From Pseudomonadota bacterium (GTDB taxonomy: Bacteria > Pseudomonadota > Gammaproteobacteria > Xanthomonadales > Rhodanobacteraceae), in the NCBI GenBank assembly GCA_023430685.1, contig JAEYZH010000089.1, forward strand, positions 1-10,457: a stretch of DNA of 10,457 nt, in the 5' to 3' direction. Shown one piece after another: positions 1-8,594 of this stretch. The notes under the pieces are model-generated. The model worked only from the letters and a program-made list of their open reading frames with translations. It was not told the origin of the DNA and searched no databases. The position numbers and the translations under genes are program-made. Each line of letters starts with the position of its first letter. The first letter of the stretch is position 1.

Positions 1-2720
<2,720 letters not shown>

Positions 2721-2724
<4 letters not shown>

Positions 2725-3215
2725 GCACGCCACGCAAGCGCACTTCTTCGAAGCGCGGCACGACGCCATCCACGGTCGCGTCGGCACCGCGGCTGCTTGC
2801 CCGCGTGCCGGTGCCCGTGCGCTGGGGCGACCTCGATGCGTTCAACCACGTCAACAACGCCGCGTTCCTCGTCTATGCGCAGGAAGCGCGCCTCGAATGG
2901 CTCGCGGGCATCGGTGGCCAGTGGTTCGACGAATCCGCGATGCCGGTGGTTGCGGCCGCCCATGTCAACTATCGGCGCCAGCTCGCATGGCCCGCACGCA
3001 TCACGGTGGAACTCGAAGCGACGCGCGTCGGAACGACCTCGGTCACGATCGCGCACCGCATCGTGGCCGACGGCGACCCCGCGTGCGTGCATGCCGATGG
3101 CGAGGTCGTGATGGTCTGGATCGATCCCGCGGCCGGCACACCGGTGCCGCTGCCGGATGCGATCCGGGCGGCGTGTCAGTTCGGCGCCGAATCCGCGGAA
3201 AGCACGTCGAAATAA
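2721..3215 (+). CDS. Acyl-CoA thioesterase, hotdog fold (4HBT/YbgC-like)
   Basis: This 164-residue protein has a single hotdog (4HBT-type) thioesterase domain from about residue 26. Such enzymes hydrolyse acyl-CoA thioesters in the cytoplasm. The signature is VRWGDLDAFNHVNNAAFLVY (residues 33-52), where Asp39 aligns with the catalytic Asp of 4-hydroxybenzoyl-CoA thioesterase. It is followed by the helix QEARLEWL and strands around HVNYRRQLAWPARITVELE. The first 23 residues are Ser/Thr/Lys/Arg-rich and not part of the fold. I keep the ATG at 2721 because it overlaps the uvrA stop as ATGA, which suggests translational coupling, and no other ATG lies before the catalytic motif. The substrate cannot be told from sequence. 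The last 40 bp are shared with the convergent copper chaperone gene. Family assignment is firm; the precise subfamily is not. Confidence 0.9.
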
Positions 3216-3628
3216 GTCTCCACGCGCGCGCCGTCCGCCATCAGGAACGTGACCGCGACGCGCTCGCCGACCGCCGTCTCGCCGCGCGGGTGCATGAACA
3301 TCAGGTGCTTGCCGCCGGGCGCGAGTTGCACTTCGCCGCCGGCCGGGATCTGCAGCCGATGCATCTCGCGCATGCGCGCGACGCCGTCCTCGACCACGGT
3401 CTCGTGCAGGGACGTCATGCGGAACGCATCGCTCTGCACGGTCAGGATGCTGATCGGTGCATCGCCGGTGTTCTTCAGCGTCGCGTAGCCCGCGAGCATC
3501 GTCGCACCCGGGGGTGCGGCACGGATCCAGGCGTCGAAGACGCCGATCCTGCCTTGCGCACGGGCGGCGCCCGTCGCGCACAAGGACGCGGCGAGGATGC
3601 AGGCGAATCGAAACGCGGTGCGGTGCAT
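3176..3628 (-). CDS. Periplasmic PCu(A)C-type copper chaperone
   Basis: This 150-residue exported protein belongs to the PCu(A)C (DUF461) family, which binds Cu(I) in the periplasm and passes it to the CuA site of cytochrome c oxidase or to Sco-type partners. The diagnostic ligand pattern H-x10-M-x21-H-x-M is complete: His75, Met86, His108, Met110. An N-terminal Sec signal peptide (MHRTAFRFACILAASLCATGAARA) ends in an ARA cleavage site before Gln25. The preceding open frame runs 37 codons further upstream, but the ATG at 3628 has a good GGAGAG ribosome site and begins the signal peptide, so I use it. Its 3' end overlaps the convergent thioesterase by 40 bp, and it diverges from the DUF4139 gene across a 61-bp gap. 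No sco, cox or other copper gene is in the window, so the recipient is unknown. Confidence 0.93.
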   Translation of the reverse strand: MHRTAFRFACILAASLCATGAARAQGRIGVFDAWIRAAPPGATMLAGYATLKNTGDAPISILTVQSDAFRMTSLHETVVEDGVARMREMHRLQIPAGGEVQLAPGGKHLMFMHPRGETAVGERVAVTFLMADGARVETYFDVLSADSAPN

Positions 3629-3632
3629 GGCG

Positions 3633-3638
3633 CTCTCC
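3633..3638 (-). promoter_or_regulatory. Ribosome binding site of the copper chaperone gene
   Basis: The minus strand reads GGAGAG four bases before ATG 3628-3626. This purine block decides the start at the signal peptide rather than the longer open frame. Confidence 0.7.
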
Positions 3639-3643
3639 AGTGA

Positions 3644-3660
3644 GCGGCTATCATAGCCGC
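3644..3660. promoter_or_regulatory. 17-bp perfect palindrome in the divergent gap; possible symmetric promoter core
   Basis: GCGGCTATCATAGCCGC has two 8-base arms around a single central base. It lies 15 bases before the copper chaperone start and 29 bases before the DUF4139 start. It offers a -10-like hexamer on each strand: TATCAT at 3649-3654 on the plus strand and TATGAT at 3655-3650 on the minus strand, each one base from TATAAT. I find no convincing -35 at 16-18 bases on either side. It could be a bidirectional promoter core, an operator for a dimeric regulator, or both. The palindrome is directly visible; the role is inference. Confidence 0.5.
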
Positions 3661-3677
3661 ATCCGTTTCCCGCGACC

Positions 3678-3681
3678 GGAG
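3678..3681 (+). promoter_or_regulatory. Ribosome binding site of the DUF4139 gene
   Basis: GGAG sits eight bases before ATG 3690. It overlaps the alternative GTG at 3681, which argues for the ATG as the true start. Confidence 0.65.
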
Positions 3682-3689
3682 TGCGAACC

Positions 3690-5111
3690 ATGCTGCGCAA
3701 CCTGCTCACCCTCGCGATCACCGTGGCCACGCCCGCCACTGCGGGCGCCGCCGATCCCGCGTTGACGATCTATCGCAGCGACAGCGACGCGCTGTTCGAC
3801 AGCGGCAACCATCCGGTCGCGGACGGCCATGCGGTCGTGCACGAGCGCCGCGCGCTGCAGCTCGAAGGTGGCGCGCAGACCGCGATCATCAGCGGCCTGC
3901 CGAGCCTGCTCGATGCCGAAGCGGTCGCGGTCGACCTCGGCGGCGCGGCGCGCGTGCTCGGCCAGCGGGTGATGACCGCGGGCGACAACCTGCTGTCGGC
4001 GCAGCGCGGCACGCGCGTGCAGGTGCTTGCGGCCGATGGTCGCAGCATCGCCGATGGCGAACTCGTGTCGATCGACGCGGGCGGACTCGGTGTGCGCGGC
4101 AGCGACGGGCGCATCGCCTACGTGCGCGACTACGCGCGCGTCGAATTTCCGGCCGGCGCAGGCCTGCCCGGGAGTTCGCTGCACCTCGCGCTCGACGGCA
4201 AGGCGGGCGCGGCCGAGGCCGCGTTGACCTATCCGACGTCGGGCCTCGGCTGGCGCGCGGCCTATTCGGCGATGCTGCAGGCGGGCGATGCCTGCCGCAT
4301 GCGCCTCGAGGCGCGCGCGAGCATCGCGAATCGCAGCGGTCGCAGCTACGAAGGCGCCGTGCTCAAGCTCGTTGCGGGCGCGCCGAACTTCGCGGGCTAC
4401 GACCGTGGCCCGCGCATGATGGCGATGAAAACCGCCGCGGCGCCGGCGCCCGAATCCCTGCCCGAACAGTCCTCGCTCGGCGACTACCGCAGCTACGCGA
4501 TCGACGGACGCCTGGACCTGCCCGATGCGAGCGTCACGCAGGTGCCGCTGCACGCTTCGCGCGAGCTCGACTGCGAACGCCGCTGGCTGTTCGAAAGCGG
4601 CGGCGCGTGGTTCCCGCCCAAGCCGATGCTCGCGCCCGATCATTCGCCGCCGTCGAGCGGACCGGTGCAGTCGCAGCTCGGCTTCACGGCAACCGACAAC
4701 CTCCCGGCCGGCATGTTGCGCGTACTCGTGCGTGACCGCGACGGCCGCTCCGAATTGCTCGGTGAAAGCCGCCTCGGCGACACCGCCAAGGGGCGCAAGG
4801 TCGACGTCACGCTCGGGCTCGCGTTCGAACTTTCCGCGACGCGCGAGCGCACCTCGTTCGATGTCGACAAGGCGGCGCGCGAAATGCGCGAGGGATTCCG
4901 CATCACGCTGTCCAATTCAGGTGATTCCGCGCGCAGCGTGACGGTGCGCGAACATCCGAACCGCTGGCGCGCATGGACGCTCGCGTCCTCGAGTCAGCCG
5001 CCTGCGAAGCAGTCGCCGGACCTGCTCGAATTCAGCGTCGCGGTGCCGGCCGGTCGCGAGGCGACGCTCGACTATGTCGTGCGCTATGCCTGGACGCCGT
5101 CGGACGAATAG
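3690..5111 (+). CDS. Exported DUF4139 domain protein of unknown function
   Basis: This 473-residue protein has a Sec signal peptide (MLRNLLTLAITVATPATAGA, cleavage near residue 20-21) and so is probably periplasmic or surface-located. The N-terminal half matches the usual lead-in of DUF4139 proteins: a strand-rich section with HERRALQLEGGAQTAIISGL and a turn of the type ADGRSIADGELVSID. The DUF4139 core begins near residue 178 with YPTSGLGWRAAYSAML, then IANRSGRSYEGAVLKLVAG (about 211-229), and ends with a beta-rich tail of the type VPAGREATLDYVVRYAW. I see no coiled coil, transmembrane segment beyond the signal, or catalytic motif. An earlier GTG at 3681 is in frame but overlaps the ribosome site, so ATG 3690 is preferred. 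It diverges from the copper chaperone gene and is followed 24 bases later by the crotonase gene, possibly in one transcript. The molecular function of the family is not established to my knowledge. Confidence 0.88.
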   Translation: MLRNLLTLAITVATPATAGAADPALTIYRSDSDALFDSGNHPVADGHAVVHERRALQLEGGAQTAIISGLPSLLDAEAVAVDLGGAARVLGQRVMTAGDNLLSAQRGTRVQVLAADGRSIADGELVSIDAGGLGVRGSDGRIAYVRDYARVEFPAGAGLPGSSLHLALDGKAGAAEAALTYPTSGLGWRAAYSAMLQAGDACRMRLEARASIANRSGRSYEGAVLKLVAGAPNFAGYDRGPRMMAMKTAAAPAPESLPEQSSLGDYRSYAIDGRLDLPDASVTQVPLHASRELDCERRWLFESGGAWFPPKPMLAPDHSPPSSGPVQSQLGFTATDNLPAGMLRVLVRDRDGRSELLGESRLGDTAKGRKVDVTLGLAFELSATRERTSFDVDKAAREMREGFRITLSNSGDSARSVTVREHPNRWRAWTLASSSQPPAKQSPDLLEFSVAVPAGREATLDYVVRYAWTPSDE

Positions 5112-5135
5112 TCGCGCGACGCCCGTTTCCTTCGC

Positions 5136-5930
5136 ATGCCAACCGGGACCCCGATCCAGATGCTCGACGTGATCCGCGACGAGTCGATCCACGAACTGCG
5201 CCTCGCGCGCCCGCCCGTGCACGCGCTCGACCCCGCGCTGGTCGTGCGCCTGCGCGACGCGATCGCGAGCGCGCAGCGCGAGGGCGCGCGCGGCCTGCTG
5301 CTCGCGGGCTCGCCCGGCATGTTCTCGGCAGGCCTCGACGTGCCCGCGCTGCTGCAACTCGACCGCGCAGGCATGCGCGCGTTCTGGACCGATTTCTTCG
5401 CGCTCTGCGCCGACCTCGCGCGGTCGCCGATTCCGATCGCCGCCGCCATCACGGGCCACAGCCCGGCAGGCGGCGCGGTGCTCTCGATCATGTGCGACTA
5501 CCGCGTGATGGCACGCAGCCCCGATCCGCAGAAGCCCTTCCGCATCGGACTCAACGAGGTGCAGGTCGGGCTGACCGTGCCCGATTGCATCCAGGCCGCG
5601 CTGCGTCGCCTGCTCGGCCCGTGGCGCGCCGAACGCCTGATGGTCGCCGGATCGATGCTCGAATCGGAGCAGGCGCATGCGATCGGATTCGTCGATGAAC
5701 TCGCCGGGATCGAAGCGGTGGTGCCGCGCGCGCGTGAATGGCTCGCGGGCGTGCTCGCCCTGCCCCCGCGTGCGATGTCCGAGACGCGTCGCATCGCGCG
5801 CGCCGACCTCGCCGCGATCTTCGCCGATCCCGCGAGCTTCCGCGTCGATGAGTTCGTCGATGGCTGGTTCGCACCCGAAACCCAGGCCGTGCTCGAGGCC
5901 CTGGTTGCGCGGCTGAAATCGAAGAACTGA
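5136..5930 (+). CDS. Crotonase-fold enoyl-CoA isomerase (delta3,delta2-enoyl-CoA isomerase-like)
   Basis: This 264-residue enoyl-CoA hydratase/isomerase superfamily protein most resembles the mitochondrial ECI1 type, which moves a 3-cis or 3-trans double bond to 2-trans so unsaturated fatty acids can enter beta-oxidation. Oxyanion-hole segments are MFSAGLDVPALL (residues 62-73) and GHSPAGGAVLSIMCDYRVMA (107-126). The segment RIGLNEVQVGL carries Glu141, at the place of the single catalytic Glu of ECI1 (IGLNETQLGI). That, plus SPAGG in place of a hydratase Glu, favours isomerase over hydratase. The start is uncertain: ATG 5136 lacks a visible Shine-Dalgarno, and ATG 5160 (residue 9, MLDVIRDESIHELRL) is an equally good family-like start. 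No fatty-acid oxidation genes adjoin it. The superfamily is certain; the reaction is inferred from motif comparison. Confidence 0.88.
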   Translation: MPTGTPIQMLDVIRDESIHELRLARPPVHALDPALVVRLRDAIASAQREGARGLLLAGSPGMFSAGLDVPALLQLDRAGMRAFWTDFFALCADLARSPIPIAAAITGHSPAGGAVLSIMCDYRVMARSPDPQKPFRIGLNEVQVGLTVPDCIQAALRRLLGPWRAERLMVAGSMLESEQAHAIGFVDELAGIEAVVPRAREWLAGVLALPPRAMSETRRIARADLAAIFADPASFRVDEFVDGWFAPETQAVLEALVARLKSKN

Positions 5931-5952
5931 CGCTTCCGCGCCCGCGTGGTCC

Positions 5953-5993
5953 GTAGGCTCGACGACCGAAGGTCGACCGGCGCTCTGCGCTAC
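5953..5993. repeat. GTAG-headed REP-like hairpin element (single copy in window)
   Basis: In the 120-base convergent gap, GTAG (5953-5956) is followed directly by an imperfect hairpin, 5957-5981. It has a perfect inner stem CGACC/GGTCG (5963-5967 with 5971-5975), a GAA loop, and outer pairs interrupted by two mismatches. The unit closes at CTAC (5990-5993), so the reverse strand also begins with GTAG. GTAG heads plus a palindrome are the hallmark of REP elements served by RAYT transposases (for example SMAG in Stenotrophomonas). Only one copy is present here, so repetition is not shown. Confidence 0.45.
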
Positions 5994-6050
5994 GCGGCGA
6001 TTCCGTGCCGGCCGCGCTGCGCGCGTCCAGCTCACGGTCACGTTGGACCT

Positions 6051-6905
6051 TCAGTTGCCGATTGCGACCGGGCGCGACCGATCGTCGACCCATCCGCTCC
6101 ACGAAGGCGCGAATACGCGCGAGCCTCGCAGGCCCGCGTGTTCCATCGCGAGCAGGTTGTGGCAGGCGGTGACCCCGGAACCGCACATGTGCACGACCTC
6201 GCGCGGATCGCGCCCCGCGAGCAGGGCGGAGAAGGACTCGCGCAGCGCGTCACGCGAACGGAACGTGCCGTCCGCCGCGAGATTGTCCTGGAACGGGCGA
6301 TTGACCGCGCCCGGCACGTGGCCTGCGACCGGGTCGAGCGGTTCCACTTCGCCGCGGAAGCGGGGTGCGGCGCGTGCGTCGACGAGCAGCGCACTGCGGT
6401 CGCGGAGTCGCTGCTGCAGTTCGTCGTAGCCGACGACGTCGGCCGCATCGAAGCTGACGTCCACCTGTGACACCTCGCGTCGCACGTCACCGGCCTCGAG
6501 AGGTCGGCCACCGTCGCGCCAGGCCTGGAAACCGCCGTCGAGGACCGCCACGCGCGCGTGGCCGGCGAGGCGAAGCATCCACCACAGGCGCGCCGCCGCG
6601 AGTGCACCGCCTGCGGCGTCGTACGCGACGACATCGATGTCGCGCGTCCAGCCCCAGCGCCGCAGCACCTGCGAAAATGCGTGCGCGTCGGGCAGCGGAT
6701 GGCGCCCGAGTCCGGCTTTCGAGAGGTCGGACAGGTCGTGCTCGAGGTCCGCATGCACCGCACCGGGCACATGGCCCGCCCGATGGGCCCGCGCTCCGCC
6801 TCCGGCGTCGGCGAGATCGCAGCGGCAGTCGACGACGAGCACCGCGCCGCGCGCGAGCAACGCCTGCAATCGGTCGGCCGTGACGAGGGTCGCCTGCGCG
6901 TTCAT
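6051..6905 (-). CDS. sseA: 3-mercaptopyruvate sulfurtransferase-like protein (two rhodanese domains)
   Basis: This 284-residue cytoplasmic protein has two rhodanese domains. The N-terminal one (about 5-135) is catalytically silent, with an Asp in the loop AYDAAGG where an active domain has Cys. The C-terminal one (about 155-280) carries the persulfide-forming Cys241 in CGSGVTAC (codon 6185-6183). CGSGVTA is the loop of 3-mercaptopyruvate sulfurtransferases, whereas thiosulfate rhodaneses use CRKGVTA, so mercaptopyruvate is the likelier sulfur donor. The usual C-terminal GSWSEW motif is read here as PSWSGW, a small departure. The ATG at 6905 overlaps the stop of the upstream NUDIX gene (ATGA), so the two are probably translated in series. 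It converges on the enoyl-CoA isomerase. The symbol reflects the family; in vivo substrate is not proven. Confidence 0.9.
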   Translation of the reverse strand: MNAQATLVTADRLQALLARGAVLVVDCRCDLADAGGGARAHRAGHVPGAVHADLEHDLSDLSKAGLGRHPLPDAHAFSQVLRRWGWTRDIDVVAYDAAGGALAAARLWWMLRLAGHARVAVLDGGFQAWRDGGRPLEAGDVRREVSQVDVSFDAADVVGYDELQQRLRDRSALLVDARAAPRFRGEVEPLDPVAGHVPGAVNRPFQDNLAADGTFRSRDALRESFSALLAGRDPREVVHMCGSGVTACHNLLAMEHAGLRGSRVFAPSWSGWVDDRSRPVAIGN

Positions 6906-7534
6906 CGGGTCTGCATCCTGTCGATCAGGTTCTTGAGGATCGCCGCGGTGGCGCCCCAGATGCGCCGGCCTTCCCAGTCGAACGCGAAGATCTCGCGCTC
7001 GCTGCCGGCCCAGAGGAATCGCTCGCGGCGCAGCGTCGCCGGTTCGAGGATGTAGTCGAGTGGCACTTCGAAGACTTCATCGACTTCGTCCTCATGCAGC
7101 TGCAACGCATAGTCGTTGCGCACGAAACCCGTCACCGGCGTGACGCAGTACCCGGACACCGTGTCGAGGCAGTCGAGATAGCCGAACGGATCGACCTGGG
7201 CTTCGTCGATGCCGGTCTCTTCGCGCGTTTCGCGCAGCGCGGCTGCGACCGCATCGATGTCGCCCGGATCGATGCCGCCGCCCGGGAAGCTGACCTGGCC
7301 TGCGTGGTTTCGCAGGTGTGGATTGCGCCGCGTGAAGAGCACGGACAGTCGATCGCCGCGCGGCACGAACGGCACCAGCACCGCGGCCGGACGCACGACC
7401 GCGCGCGCAGGCACGGCGTGCCTGCCAACTGCGGGGACGCGCAGGCCTCGTGCATCGGACAGCGGAACCGGCGGATCGTCGAGGCGTCGCACCACGCGGC
7501 GCAGGTGCCGCGCGATCGCCTCGCCAGCGCTCAC
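6902..7534 (-). CDS. NUDIX hydrolase, CoA pyrophosphatase type (NudL/YeaB-like)
   Basis: This 210-residue NUDIX protein is predicted to split CoA or acyl-CoA into phosphopantetheine and 3',5'-ADP. The CoA-subfamily signature LFTRRNPHLRNHAGQVSFPGG (residues 66-86) stands just before the Nudix helix AALRETREETGI (98-109), whose Arg101, Glu102, Glu105 and Glu106 give the metal-binding REUXEE core. As in NudL, the usual first Glu of the Nudix box is replaced in a GIDPGD loop. The start is GTG at 7534-7532: it overlaps the stop of the DUF1289 gene (GTGA), has GAGG seven bases upstream, and gives a normal family length. The frame stays open far upstream, opposite the FKBP gene, but that extension is a shadow. 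Its stop overlaps the sulfurtransferase start. The family call is strong; activity is inferred. Confidence 0.92.
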   Translation of the reverse strand: MSAGEAIARHLRRVVRRLDDPPVPLSDARGLRVPAVGRHAVPARAVVRPAAVLVPFVPRGDRLSVLFTRRNPHLRNHAGQVSFPGGGIDPGDIDAVAAALRETREETGIDEAQVDPFGYLDCLDTVSGYCVTPVTGFVRNDYALQLHEDEVDEVFEVPLDYILEPATLRRERFLWAGSEREIFAFDWEGRRIWGATAAILKNLIDRMQTR

Positions 7535-7731
7535 CGCAATGCCTCGCGCAGCGGCAGCACCTCGTCGAGCAAGCGCCGGCGCGCGTCCTCGCCCATCGAT
7601 ACCCAGCGCGCGATCTCGTCGCCACTGCGCAGGCAGCCCTCGCAGTACCCGTCGGCATCGAGACGACAGATGCCGATGCACGGGCTCGTGATCGGGGCGT
7701 GGGGACCTGGCATCGGAACAGGCTGGCTCAT
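7531..7731 (-). CDS. DUF1289 small cysteine-rich protein
   Basis: This 66-residue protein matches the DUF1289 family. It has the core SPCIGICRLDADGYCEGC (residues 16-33) with four Cys at 18, 22, 30 and 33 (C-x3-C-x7-C-x2-C), then SGDEIARW and a short helix ending in REALR. The Cys spacing suggests a metal site, probably zinc or Fe-S, but none is demonstrated here. Start choice is weak: ATG 7731 is used. GTG 7737 and ATG 7713 are alternatives, and no good ribosome site precedes any of them. Its stop overlaps the GTG start of the NUDIX gene, so it leads a three-gene coupled unit with the CoA pyrophosphatase and sulfurtransferase. Function unknown. Confidence 0.85.
   Translation of the reverse strand: MSQPVPMPGPHAPITSPCIGICRLDADGYCEGCLRSGDEIARWVSMGEDARRRLLDEVLPLREALR
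7542..7545 (-). promoter_or_regulatory. Ribosome binding site for the GTG-started NUDIX gene
   Basis: The minus strand reads GAGG seven bases before GTG 7534-7532, inside the end of the DUF1289 gene. It supports this start over any further upstream in the same open frame. Confidence 0.55.
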
Positions 7732-7771
7732 GTGCACGGTGCGGCGCGCGGTTCGCCAGGATGGCTGCGCG

Positions 7772-7800
7772 AACCCGCGCGGCTTGGCGCCGCGCGGGTT
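7772..7800 (-). terminator. Strong GC-rich hairpin, probable terminator after the FKBP-like gene
   Basis: AACCCGCGCGGC (7772-7783) and GCCGCGCGGGTT (7789-7800) form a perfect 12-bp stem with a five-base loop, about 50 bases past the FKBP-like stop. The run of T after it on the minus strand is only two bases, so intrinsic termination may be weak or assisted. It lies just before the DUF1289 gene, separating the two units. Confidence 0.6.
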
Positions 7801-7810
7801 TCGCGACCGT

Positions 7811-7826
7811 GCGCGGCGCGCCGCGC
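7811..7826. repeat. 16-bp perfect GC palindrome next to the terminator hairpin
   Basis: GCGCGGCGCGCCGCGC reads the same on both strands. It lies between the FKBP-like stop and the stronger hairpin at 7772-7800. A third small hairpin, CCGGA/TCCGG with a TCGC loop, lies at 7829-7842. Their role is not clear. Confidence 0.6.
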
Positions 7827-7848
7827 GACCGGATCGCTCCGGAGTGGC

Positions 7849-8499
7849 TTACTTGACGTCGAGGATCTTGATTTCCCAGACGAACACCTGGTTGCCCGAC
7901 TGCTGCTCCGGCGGCAGGTAGATCATCCAGTGGTCGCCACCCTTCATGCGCGGGAACACGTCGGGAAGCAACTGCGTTCCGAACACGCCGGGCAGGTCGG
8001 ACACCTTCGCCTTGACCGGCTCGCCGATGAAGGAACTGCGGATCTCGCGGCCGTTGGTCAGCGACAGGCGCACGTGGAACGTGACTTCGTTCGCCGGCGT
8101 GATCGCGCGGCCGGTGCCTTCCTCGACCACGCGGTACTGCACGCCGCTCGGCAGCGCGACGATGCCCTTCTTGGCGCGATTGGCCGCCATGAACGCATCC
8201 GCCTCGCGCTTGTTGTCGCCGAGCGCCTTGTCGGCTTCGGCCTTCATCTTCTGCTCGTACTTCTGCATGGCCGCGGCCATCTGCGCCTGCGGCACCGTCG
8301 GCTGCTTGCCGGAGGCGGCGTCCTGCAGCGCGCGCGTGAAAGTCGCGACGTCGACGTCGTTCTTCTGGTCCGCGAGGCGCGCGCCGACCTGGAATCCGAG
8401 CGCATAGGACAGCTTGCCCTTGTCGGACGTGGTGTCCTGCGCGAACGCGGATCCGGCTGCGAGCAGCGCCGCGAGGGCAATTGAACCGGCAAACTTCAT
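7849..8499 (-). CDS. Exported FKBP-like (Mip-type) protein with degenerate isomerase domain
   Basis: This 216-residue protein has a Sec signal peptide (MKFAGSIALAALLAAGSAFA, cleaved before Gln21). Next comes an FKBP-type N-terminal domain beginning DKGKLSYALGFQVG (26-39) and a long charged helix (about 70-112) as in Mip/FkpA dimers. The C-terminal FKBP-like domain starts near ALPSGVQYRVVEEGTG (115-130). The catalytic core is eroded: where FKBPs have DGxxFDSS it reads NGREIRSS (149-156, Ile153 and Arg154 for Phe and Asp); the pocket Trp aligns with Leu; the AYG tyrosine is replaced (PPEQQSG). It may therefore act as a periplasmic chaperone without prolyl isomerase activity. The start at 8499 is set by GGAG eight bases upstream and the signal peptide. 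A promoter-like pair lies upstream, and the gene probably forms its own unit ending at the hairpin cluster. Confidence 0.88.
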   Translation of the reverse strand: MKFAGSIALAALLAAGSAFAQDTTSDKGKLSYALGFQVGARLADQKNDVDVATFTRALQDAASGKQPTVPQAQMAAAMQKYEQKMKAEADKALGDNKREADAFMAANRAKKGIVALPSGVQYRVVEEGTGRAITPANEVTFHVRLSLTNGREIRSSFIGEPVKAKVSDLPGVFGTQLLPDVFPRMKGGDHWMIYLPPEQQSGNQVFVWEIKILDVK

Positions 8500-8507
8500 G
8501 TGTGGAT

Positions 8508-8511
8508 CTCC
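8508..8511 (-). promoter_or_regulatory. Ribosome binding site of the FKBP-like gene
   Basis: GGAG on the minus strand lies eight bases before ATG 8499-8497 and fixes the start at the signal peptide, against an open frame reaching back to 8592. Confidence 0.65.
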
Positions 8512-8563
8512 GAGTGGAATTCGTTGACGCGACGACCCGCGGGCGGCCGGGCCGAAAGGCGGG

Positions 8564-8592
8564 AGTGTACCCGAGGCCGGACAAGGCCCCAA
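8564..8592 (-). promoter_or_regulatory. Candidate sigma70 promoter for the FKBP-like gene
   Basis: The minus strand shows TTGGGG (8592-8587) and TACACT (8569-8564) separated by exactly 17 bases. That is three of six matches at -35 and four of six at -10. It would give a leader of roughly 60 bases. Both boxes are imperfect, so this is tentative. Confidence 0.3.
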
Positions 8593-8594
8593 AC

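Noticed and set aside
3651..4643. A 330-codon minus-strand open frame opposite the DUF4139 gene
   Set aside because: Antisense shadow of a gene with a clear signal peptide and domain; its sequence is rich in Arg, Ala and His with no motif.
4917..6041. A 374-codon minus-strand open frame opposite the crotonase gene
   Set aside because: Shadow frame with low-complexity composition; the opposite strand encodes an intact crotonase with catalytic residues.
6025..6048. GTCCA/TGGAC inverted repeat before the sulfurtransferase stop
   Set aside because: Only five pairs with a 14-base loop; expected by chance in this sequence and not a credible terminator.
7535..8584. Long in-frame upstream extension of the NUDIX gene, which could suggest a fusion protein
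   Set aside because: The extension is antisense-free but out of frame with the DUF1289 and FKBP-like genes, which have clear domains; the GTG at 7534 has its own ribosome site and gives a normal family length.
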